Assembly (NCBI GenBank): GCA_009176605.1
Contig: SEYY01022784.1
Location: 7,501-44,560 of the forward strand
From: Armadillidium nasatum
Taxonomy: Eukaryota; Arthropoda; Malacostraca; Isopoda; Armadillidiidae
Reading direction: 5' to 3'
DNA length: 37,060 bases
Position numbers and translations under genes: made by a program. Under the pieces are notes generated by a model. The model had not been told where the DNA came from. It saw only the letters and a program-made list of their open reading frames with translations, and ran no database searches. How positions within the stretch are numbered: the first letter of the stretch is position 1; every line of letters starts with the position of its first letter. Positions 27,347 to 37,060 of this stretch are shown one piece after another.

Positions 27347-27662
27347 ATTTTAAAAGTTAATGATCAAATCTAAAGTAAAAGTTTCATAATAAGATTCCAA
27401 TGCCACTCATTATATAACTAATATTACTTCCGTAAAATAATATGTTTGCCCTAAAAAAGATTTTCACATAAATTACAATACTGCACCCTGAATACTTTTT
27501 TTCCATTATTTTAATTTATATTAATTAAGTAGTAAATTTACTTGACTTGAAGAAAAAATTAGAAATTAGAAGGAAGAGCTTTGGTTTGTTTGTGAAGGAT
27601 AAAAAGCAAGTTCATTTTACCGTTCATGTTTCTATGTATAAAAAGTAAAAAAAAAACATAAG

Positions 27663-27950
27663 ATTATTAATGTTAGTCGATCGTGCACTCGTGATAGCAA
27701 ACGAGAGATCCAGGGTTTGAGGCCTGGCCGGAGCGGGAAATGTGAGAAACAATTTTACTGGCTAAAACTCTGGCTCCCAGCTCTAGGATCTTCCTCGAAA
27801 GATCCTGCTGACAAGTGCTCGCACCTACAGGAGTATGGTGTTTTTTTTTGTTTTTTTTGGTGAGTTACAAACAGGGTTGTGGAGTTGGAAACAATTTTAC
27901 TGGCTAAAACTCTGGCCCCAGTTCCCTCTGGATATAACTCATGTTCCATT
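27663..27950 (+). mobile_element. tRNA-derived SINE-like element
   Basis: A tRNA-like head at about 27672-27735: an A-box-like TTAGTCGATCGTG, then GTGATAGCAAACGAGAG, then a B-box-like GGGTTTGAGGCC, placed about as in a pol III tRNA promoter. The body contains a 29-bp perfect direct repeat (starting GAAACAATTTTACTGGC) at 27746-27774 and 27888-27916, and an inverted pair GGATCTTCC/GAAAGATCC at about 27786-27805. The head cannot fold as a functional tRNA, so it is read as a SINE in gene B intron 1. The ends and target duplication are not resolved. Confidence 0.55.
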
Positions 27951-28489
27951 TATAGTTATAAAATCATTAATTGTGAATGAAGTAAAATGAACATAAATAA
28001 TTATTGCTAACTCTCTGGTTACAAAAGACTTAATACCTTCATTGCATTTGATTTTAAACTAAATAAGCTAAAACATTAAGAGAGATAAATATTCAATTTA
28101 AATGTGATTTTTTGCTGACTAATGTGAATCTCAGATTCATGTATAATGAAAATGAGCCATTCTTCAAATTGTGGAAAGTTTGTTGGATATATAAGCCTTT
28201 AACTGTTAAGTTTTTAGGTTAAAGCCTTATAACATTTTTTAATCATTTAAGATAGTCTAAAGCATAGTTTATTACATCAAACCTAAAACAAAATCACGTT
28301 TTCACTTTTATGAACTTAAAAAATAAAGAAATAAAAATTAAATTCAAAAAGATCTACAATTCAGAGTGAATAAAAATATTTCGCTCTTTAAAAATTACCA
28401 GACTAGTAAAAAAAATTTTTTTGAAAATTGAAGGAAAAAAATTGGTAATTGCTACAATTAAATAAGACTTTTCAGATAATGTGTACTTG
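27951..28489. other. Gene B intron 1, no feature seen
   Basis: AT-rich intronic DNA without recognised elements. Confidence 0.4.
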
Positions 28490-29600
28490 AAATATGCCTC
28501 ATATATATAATTTCATATCAAAGATTCCAAATTTTTTTTTTTTTTTCATTGGTGAAACTTTTGCCATCATGCTGAACATATCGAAAGCTTTCGATAGAGT
28601 CTGGCACAAAGCTTTGATTTCAAAACTTCCCTCTTTTAGAATCTTATCCTTCTCTTCTGATTTCCTTTCCAGTCGTTCTATAGCAGCTGCTGTAGATGGT
28701 CATCATTCATCCTTTAAATCCCCAACACTTTTTCTACTTTTTATTAATGACCTTCCCTCTATTACTTGACCAATCTACTACTATGCTGATGACTCGATCC
28801 TTCATTACTTCTTTCAAATTTGAAAGATGCCCCTCCCAACAGCAGTTTCTTAATACAAGGTTAGCCTTCGAGCAACTAACCACTGATCTTTCTCATACTT
28901 CGAATTGGAGAAGAGAAAATTCATTTTCAATGCCTCAAACATTAGTTCCTCCATTTCTCCCTCAAAACAACCTTACACACAACTATGACAAACCTTCGTC
29001 TGTCCTTAATATTCTTGGTGTTTCTCTCATGATCTTTCATGGAGGATCACATTAATTCTCATACTAAACAAGCTTCCATGAGGTTAGGTGTTCTGAGGCA
29101 CCTTTGTAATTTCTTCTCGGCACAAGTTGCTTGCTCTTTATAGGGGTGTTATTTGCCCCTGTAATGAGTAAACCTCACATCTGGGGTGGTTCCACTAATA
29201 CAGCTCTCCTTGAAAAGGTGAAGTCTAGTTTTGTCTTATCAATTCTTCCACTGCCACTAATTCTCTCCAGTCTCTTTCTGCTTATCAAATTCTTGCATCG
29301 CTCTCTCTATACTATCACTATTACAATGGACACTGTTCTTCTGAACTCTCCCCATTGCATACCTCCTCCATTGAGAATGGCTTGTGTGATAAACCTTTCC
29401 ACACAGTTTCATCATTTCTCTGCCCAACTCTTTGACCCTAGACTTAACCACTATGCTCTCTTACATGTATTCTACTAGTGAAGTCTGGAACACACTCACA
29501 TTATGTTTTCCCAACTTCCTTTGATTTACACACCTTCAAATGCGAACGTCTTTTAACGAACATATTTTGGGTATTGAGTATTTCACCAACTTTTGTGGAA
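28490..29600 (+). mobile_element. Non-LTR retrotransposon fragment inside gene B intron 1
   Basis: Same LINE family as the copies near 5-7 kb. In order: MLNISKAFDRVWHKALISKL (RT motif, 28569-28628), SSRSIAAAVDGHHSSFKS, LFLLFINDLP, a YADDS box in a shifted frame (about 28770-28790), LLALYRGVICPC (about 29125-29160), HLGWFH/WGGST (about 29180) and the 3' domain, in which IPPPLR (about 29358-29375) marks the conserved proline block. Several frameshifts and stops make it inactive. It is opposite to gene B transcription. Confidence 0.8.
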
Positions 29601-30938
<1,338 letters not shown>

Positions 30939-31249
30939 GATTGATTCCAAGATTCTTGCCTTTTTATTCGGGATTCCATGTTTAAATTCAAAATGTCCTA
31001 AATTTTCTAGAAAGCATAAAAGTCAATTAAATCATAATGCTCTCCACATTATAAGCTTAAGATTTGTCTAAAATATATGAAATATGGCAATATCTTAACT
31101 TGATTTAAAAGTTTTAACAGCAAAATATGTTTTAATATGCCAGTGATAGCTTCTCAAGCATCAAGGAAAATAAGTTTTACTAATTATTTTATAACTACTA
31201 CATAATAATCCACTGGAATTAATTTTACTAATTAGAATTGTGGTCTTAC

Positions 31250-31339
31250 CTCCCTGTTCTTTGAATCTTCTTCAAATGATCTATTAGTTGCAATTTCTAA
31301 AGGCTCGTCTTTAATATCGATTTCTTTCTTAAAATCCAT
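31250..31339 (-). CDS. Gene B exon 1 with start codon
   Basis: The minus-strand ATG at 31339-31337, in the acceptable context TCTACCATGG, opens 30 codons reading MDFKKEIDIKDEPLEI and ending SKNRE, then the donor GTAAGA. It is 90 nt, phase 0. IKDEP is both a psi-K-x-E sumoylation consensus and a signature common at the N termini of arthropod C2H2 proteins, which strongly supports this as the initiator exon. Spliced to 26971-27075 and 25070-25918 it gives a predicted 347-residue protein with no stop or frame change. Intron 1 is about 4.2 kb. No TATA box could be told apart from the AT-rich background. Confidence 0.78.
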
Positions 31340-31496
31340 GGTAGAAAAATCAAATTTAATGAAAATATTAGTTTTAATTAAAAAGTTTTCTTACAAAAGT
31401 TACACAATTTATGCTGTATTTACAGAGTTGAAATAAATTTTAAAAAATATATTAATCATAATATATAAAAAATATTTGCTATTGACTTTTAATTCA

Positions 31497-32560
31497 TAAT
31501 GATGATGATGTTGATGATAATTATTATTACACCTTCCACCTTTCCCACTCTCAAGGGGTGGTGCCTACTACAGTTACCTTATACACACACTCAAATATAT
31601 ACCCTACCTATCACCATCCTCCTTGATCTCACTCTGTTATTTGCAACTCTCCTTTTCTTGTCTCAAACTCAAACACCTTTCCCTCAAAATCTCCTTCACT
31701 CCATTTATCCATCTCCACTTTGGCCTTCCTCTAACACTTTCCCCCTCCACCTTTGAATCTAAATATTCTATCCACCCTCCTGACCTAATTCATTCTATAA
31801 ACATGTCAAAATCACCTAGTACACCTTCCTCTGCTATATTCATCATACCCTTCCTTATTTTTTCATTTCTAATCTTATCTACTCTTCTTAAACTAAATCA
31901 CTCTCAGTTCTTTCATCTGAAATACATTCAATCTTTTTCTTAAGCGTTATAGAAGGCAAAAACACATACTCACACATTCTTACTTTTAAACCATTCAATA
32001 TTCTCTCCTTCTTCCATATTTCCTTTAATCCCTCCACTTTACTTTTTGCTAGATTAACTCTCAATCTCTTCCCATATTTTCCCACAAATTCTCAACTTCT
32101 TCCCAGACTCTACCACTAATACATCATCATCTGCAAACAGCAAGACATTTCCTTTACATTCACCCTCTACACTTCTTAGACCAATAACTTTCCTTTCTCT
32201 ATCCATTTCCTTAACTACATTAACCATCAACAAATTAAATAACCAAGGTGACATTACACACCTACTTCTCATCCCTATTGCTACATTAACCAATCAGTAA
32301 GCCCCATTTTCACTCTAACTTTTGCTCTACACTTTCACAAAATATTTTGATCCCTTTCAATATCCCTCTCATTCCTCCTCAAAACTTTGAATAACTTTCT
32401 CCTACAAACCATGCTATATGCTTTCTCCAAATCTACAAAACATACATACCCCCCCTTTATCTTTCTCCTGCAATTTCTCACTAATCATCCTGAGTAAACA
32501 CCTGGTCCACAAATCCCCCTACCATTTCTAAAATTCCCTTATTCCTCTCCTACCCCCTCT
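31497..32560 (-). mobile_element. Non-LTR retrotransposon fragment of a second LINE family
   Basis: Minus strand, in order: CVDQVFTLRMISEKLQEK-type start (about 32470-32520), VCFVDLEKAY-like motif in a shifted frame (about 32420), then an open frame 32054-32293 with GMRSRCVMSPWLFNLLMVN and the catalytic LLFADDDVLV (YADD equivalent), followed by RVNLAKSKV in a shifted frame (about 32035-32065) and degraded downstream sequence. It ends in a TTATTA/TCATCA-type simple repeat (31497-31530). RQGCVMSPWLFN-like motifs separate it from the other LINEs of the window. Many stops. The plus-strand frames at 31499-31943 are antisense shadows. Confidence 0.75.
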
Positions 32561-33177
32561 CATGTTAATTCTTATTATCAAAACTAAACTCTCACAGCTG
32601 AAAAAAGGACTTTTGTAAAGTGATAGGGTATTGCTATGAATTAACAATTCACAATAACATTGCAGCATTAAATAAAAATTAGGGTTAATCATTTAATTAT
32701 TAAAATTAACATGTTGGTTGGTAAATGTCTTGTTTTACAAAACACTTTTTTCTTAATAGAAACTACGAAGACAGAATAATGTAAAACCAATATATTTAGG
32801 TAAATTGAGCTGCTGAAAATGATTTTTGACATTAAAACTGCTTTACAAAAAACTGAATATATTAAGAATAATAAGTATGATCATAGTATGGTATGATCAT
32901 TTAACAACAGATCATAAGATTTCAATATCATATTTCACCAACAATGCTCAAAAACCGAGAAATTTTTGCGGAATCACTGGCTTTTTGGCTGATTTGCGTT
33001 CTATATACACTATGTTGCGTTTTTTTCTCAACTATCATTTGACCAGGTTGCTACATCAGCGTTGGAGAGCAAATATAAGAAATTTTAGAGCCATTTAAGA
33101 GCTTAAAAAAAAAAATAAATAAATAAAAACAAAAAATTATATACTGAAACCACAATATTTTTTATATACTTAAACCA
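32561..33177. other. AT-rich gene-free stretch
   Basis: An open frame at 32826-33098 shows no recognisable motif. Nothing else is seen. Confidence 0.35.
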
Positions 33178-33444
<267 letters not shown>

Positions 33445-33585
33445 TAGGTCTGATGGATAAAGAGATTCATAGACAAAACGGGCATAAGCCCATTTTGCAT
33501 ATGAGTTTAAATTCAAACTTAACGACTATTTTCTTAATGAAGTTCGTCCAAAGTTTGACTTAACTTTCAATGTTGTCAGAATTTG

Positions 33586-33751
<166 letters not shown>

Positions 33752-33850
33752 GAAAATACTTATATTTTGCTTTTTACAAAATATCAAAATACACCTTGAA
33801 GTTAGATATCCTTTTGAATGGCATCATCAAAATTTTGCTATTGACTGTCT

Positions 33851-34497
33851 TTAACATGGTATTGCAAGAGCCCTTCTCAGTGGAGGAGGTATGCGACGAG
33901 AGAGTTCAGAAGAGCAGTGTCCATTGTAATAGCGATAGTAGAGAGAGAGTGACGCAACAATTCGACGGGCAGAAAGAGACTGGAGAGAATTAGAGAGAGC
34001 AGGAAAGTTGATAAGACGAAAAGCCCTAGACTCCACCTACTCAAGGAGAGCTGTATGAGTGGAACCACCCCAGATGAGTGACGCATACTCCATACAGGGG
34101 CGAACAACACCCCTATACAGAGCAAGCAACTGGGGTGGATTAACACGTTGACTGCCGGAAAATGGGGCTGAGCCCGTTTTTGAAATTTTTTTTATTTTTT
34201 GACCGATTGAGCTGAAATTTTCAGTATATATAGCTTTTTTCCCGGCGAAAATAGTCCATTTCTAACGTTTTTACGAGTGATTAACCGTTTATAAGTTATT
34301 TGGGGTCAAAAGTTAAAAAAAATTTGAAAAGCGGGGTCAAACCACTGGTCCACATGAGCTGAAATTTTAACTGAACAATCTTAGCCCCAATATATGGATG
34401 CTGTAAAAAGAGATTTTTGATATCACGTCTAGAAAAAAAGTTATAGGCACTCAAATTTTTTTTTGAAAAAAATCATACCTTTCCGTAGAAAAAAAAT

Positions 34498-34536
<39 letters not shown>

Positions 34537-35220
34537 TTTTTTTTTTATTTTTAGAAGAGGGATAGGTCTATAACTTACGTTTATAACATTATAAAATAAT
34601 ATTTGTTTGAAGAAAGATATAGTCTCTCAAACGTTTAAAATTTTTGAAAATTGGCACAAAAATGGACCTTATTTGAAGAGCTATATCTCAGAAAAGACAA
34701 GTTAGATCGAATAATGTATAGAAAAGATATTGTAGCCCCATCATTTATCTATAAAACTACTAAAAATGAAAAATGTAGTTTTTGTAGTTTTTTTTTTTTA
34801 AATATTTTTTTAAAAAAGTTGTAAATTTTTTTTTTAACAATTTTTGACTTTCGATAGTTGGTCAGTATTGGGCAAATAACAATTTTTCTATACTTCTGAG
34901 AGCAAAAGTCTATCAGAAAATTTTGTAGCCAATAGATTTAGGAACACACACTCCAAATTTCAGACCAAAAAAATTTTTTATGTGGCCTCACCGTAGATTT
35001 GAACATTCCTAAAATTTCCGAAATAACTTCTAAACTTTAACTCCCTCGCAAAAACGTTAGGAATGGAGTTTTTTCGTCGGGAAAAAAGCTATCTATATTG
35101 AAATTTTCAGGAGAATCGGATGAAATTTTTTTTTGAAGAGGTGCGGGGCGCAAGCGCCCCACATGGCAGTCAACGTGTTAAAGAAATACTGAAGGCGCCT
35201 CAGCAAGATTAAATGTAAAT
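33851..35220 (-). mobile_element. Non-LTR retrotransposon fragment split by a nested MITE
   Basis: Minus strand, the C-terminal region of the same LINE family as at 5-7 kb: LRRLQYFF (about 35183-35215), interrupted by the element at 34144-35177, then LLALYRGVVRPCMEYASLIW (34060-34130), GGSTHTALLERVESRAFRLI, then LSARRIVASLSLYYRYYNGH and RRIPPPLRRA (33860-33950). Ignoring the insertion and one TTAA, the reading frame is continuous across the junction, so this copy was still largely open when the MITE inserted. It is 5'-truncated. Confidence 0.85.
34140..35181. mobile_element. piggyBac-type MITE with TTAA target duplication
   Basis: The element is 34144-35177 (1034 bp), flanked by TTAA on both sides (34140-34143, 35178-35181). 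Its outer inverted repeat is a perfect 13 bp, CACGTTGACTGCC. Similarity between the two ends continues for about 130-150 bp, including ATAGCTTTTTTCCCGxCGAAAA and CTAACGTTTTT, so the full inverted repeat is long and imperfect. Each end has a small GC hairpin just inside (GGGCTGAGCCC; GGGCGCAAGCGCCC). The centre contains an A33/T15 junction at about 34504-34546. No ORF of note: a non-autonomous element mobilised in trans, TTAA being the piggyBac target. A diverged, inverted relative lies at 15640-16430. Confidence 0.9.
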
Positions 35221-37060
35221 AGTGCGTATAAAATTTAAATGTCCCTCCCATTGATGTAAAATCTTCCAGAAAGTAATGTATTAAATATATGGTGTTTTTT
35301 TTAATGCTGTATTTTTATTTGGGTGTTTGGGATTGAAATTAAACTCTAGGAAAACTATATTTAGAATTTGATTGTCTCGACTTTGACAGTCTGCTCTAAT
35401 ATAAAAATTTGTTTTAGCTTAATATTTGATTATTTGATATAGTGTAGACCTGTTAGGCATTTTATTGGGTTTAAAATTTGACAATTGCAAATACAGACTA
35501 GTTTAACGGTTCTAATTTGTGACTTAAGGAGTTGAATTTTCATGCCCATGAATTTGAATAGGAAACAATGTTCTTTTAAAAGTACCACTTGCCTTTGAAT
35601 ACCCCTCAATTTATATATAGCCTTTAACCTTTAAAAGGCGCTATCCTAAACTTAAAAGTTTTTGAAATCTCTATAGCGTTTATGTTTGTCTTTTAGAGCT
35701 CTTTTTTATTTCCTAGTGAGTAGCCCCTATCGCTTATTTATTGATTTAATTCTCGCTTTTAGGCTTGATATATTACTTAGTTTGGTTTATTTACTTTAAA
35801 ATAGGACAGACAGTCACAGTACTGTTTATTATTAGTCTTCAGGGGTTTCTATAAATAGCAAATTCCTTATAATGTTTCAAAGCAATACCAAAGTTTACCC
35901 TATATATGGTAAACTATGGCAATACTTTCATATCTAAGCTCTTTTAAATTTTTTTTTTTTTTAAGGCACTGAAACAGACAGCGTTCAACAGGTTAGGCCA
36001 TTTTCTGGCCGTACGAGTTCATTTGCCCTTCAAGTCCAGGTTAGATTAAGTCGAACTAGCTTTTAATAAAGCAAGTATTAAAAACACAAACATTAGCTAC
36101 AAAATCAAATACTTTTGTTACACAAAGAATAAAAAATATTGAAAATCTTTACAAATCTATGTGAACATAAAAAGAAGCTGGTGCAGAAGTTGAAAGGTTT
36201 TTCGAATGAGCGAATTTGTAACCCAAATATGATCGCTAAAACAATCTTGTCCTCATACCAATACCATCTTCATTCATACTTTCAAGCTCACTAATAAATG
36301 GATCTATAATCTACTCTCAAATTGCATAGATGGCAACTATTATTTACTCACTCAGATAATGAGGAAAGTCCCTCAAAATTTAACAATTATCATTAGAGAA
36401 TGAATCGATTATCTAACAAATAACCAAAGAACTTTCTTAAGGACTATCAGACCCATCCTTTGGTGAATGTACTCGAGGGGAAATATCCAATAATTACATA
36501 TATATATCAAGGTATTAATCCAGCAAGGGCAATTATGCGGCTTTGGAAACTACCAAAGAAATATTGAAAATACTTTTTGTGAGGTACAGAGATGAAAAAC
36601 ACTCGAGCATGAAACAGATGTTATAAAATCATATTAATTAATAGCGCGAGAGGAACTATTCCCCAGACAAAAGCAAGAATATCCTTTTCTCAAAAAAATG
36701 AAATGAGGGAACGTTGGAAAAATGATAATCAAACTCCTCTGAAATATATGGAGAACCACCTAAGCATTGAATTAAGATCATCTACAACACTGATGATCTT
36801 TTCAAGGGCTTCAACAGTTCTGCTGCAAAAGTTTTCTGTAAGCAATTTATCTACTCGGCGTCTGTTTTAATTTACATATAAGGCTATAAATATGCAACCT
36901 AACTACCTAACAGTTTATGATTAAACATAATTTAAGACATTTATATATTAGAGGAATATTCTTAAAACAACAAAAAAACTTTATAGAGTATATTTCAAGG
37001 CATTTATTTGATCAGATATTTAAAATTTAAAATTTTAACTGAATTTCTTCTAGAGAGAAA
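35221..37060. other. Gene-free stretch to the window end
   Basis: AT-rich with T-runs. A frame open at 36613-36870 without an early ATG (RISFSQKNEMRERWKNDNQ) and its reverse strand (ALEKIISVVDDLNSMLRWF) both look faintly coding-like, but I recognise neither. No repeat border or RNA gene seen. Confidence 0.35.

Noticed and set aside
27672..27735. Possible tRNA gene
   Set aside because: Only the promoter-like boxes are present; acceptor and anticodon stems do not form, and the sequence continues into a SINE-like body.
31499..31943. Plus-strand frames of 85 and 106 codons
   Set aside because: Antisense to a minus-strand LINE with recognisable RT motifs.
32826..33098. 90-codon plus-strand frame
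   Set aside because: No recognisable domain or splice context; not supported.
36613..36870. Open frame of about 86 codons near the window end
   Set aside because: No early ATG, both strands are partly open, and no family is recognised; noted only as a possible relic.

Overview
The window looks like AT-rich, intron-bearing nuclear DNA of an arthropod, most probably a malacostracan crustacean. The grounds are GT-AG introns, tandem C2H2 zinc-finger genes with IKDEP-type N-terminal exons, many decayed non-LTR retrotransposons whose reverse-transcriptase and 3' domains resemble a LINE family I remember from decapod and isopod genomes, and about fifteen long (TA)n arrays. There is no sign of bacterial gene organisation. 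The taxon is inferred from remembered family resemblance, not from a search.

Only two loci look like real host genes, both on the minus strand and each with several exons. Gene A (11504 down to 2956) has a proposed ATG exon at 11406-11504, two homologous internal exons at 9692-9820 and 8008-8139, and a terminal exon at 2956-4241 with 14 C2H2 fingers. The terminal exon shows a one-base frame break just before the first finger. Gene B (31339 down to 25070) is intact as read: exon 1 31250-31339, exon 2 26971-27075, and a nine-finger exon 3 25070-25918, giving a predicted 347-residue protein. All splice junctions in both models are phase 0 with GT-AG borders. The short upstream exons each carry a sumoylation-type psi-K-x-E motif, and most fingers carry an extra conserved cysteine (C-x2-C-x3-C-x8-H-x3-H).

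The rest is mobile and repetitive DNA. From the left: an unrecognised decayed coding region (184-1294); gene A and its introns, which hold a tail-to-tail LINE pair (5018-7275), a LINE 3' fragment (7740-7940) and a hAT-type MITE with a perfect 8-bp target duplication (8370-9014); a second MITE (12408-12789); an RNase H-bearing LINE (13690-14995); a CCGG-bordered composite repeat with a hAT BED-finger remnant (15600-17300); an unclassified repeat-like stretch (17443-18780); a 157-bp tandem repeat (19558-20070); and a pseudogene of an uncharacterised arthropod protein family (20653-21671). Next come a LINE (23150-24250), gene B with a SINE (27663-27950) and a LINE (28490-29600) in intron 1, a LINE of a different family (31497-32560), and a LINE (33851-35220) split by a TTAA-flanked piggyBac-type MITE (34144-35177). 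The last 1.8 kb holds nothing recognised.

The two zinc-finger genes probably encode sequence-specific DNA-binding regulators. Nothing in the window shows their targets. No single unknown molecular system is evident. The most original signals are the duplicated psi-K-x-E cassette exons, the extra finger cysteine, and the nested transposon that allows exact recovery of its empty site.
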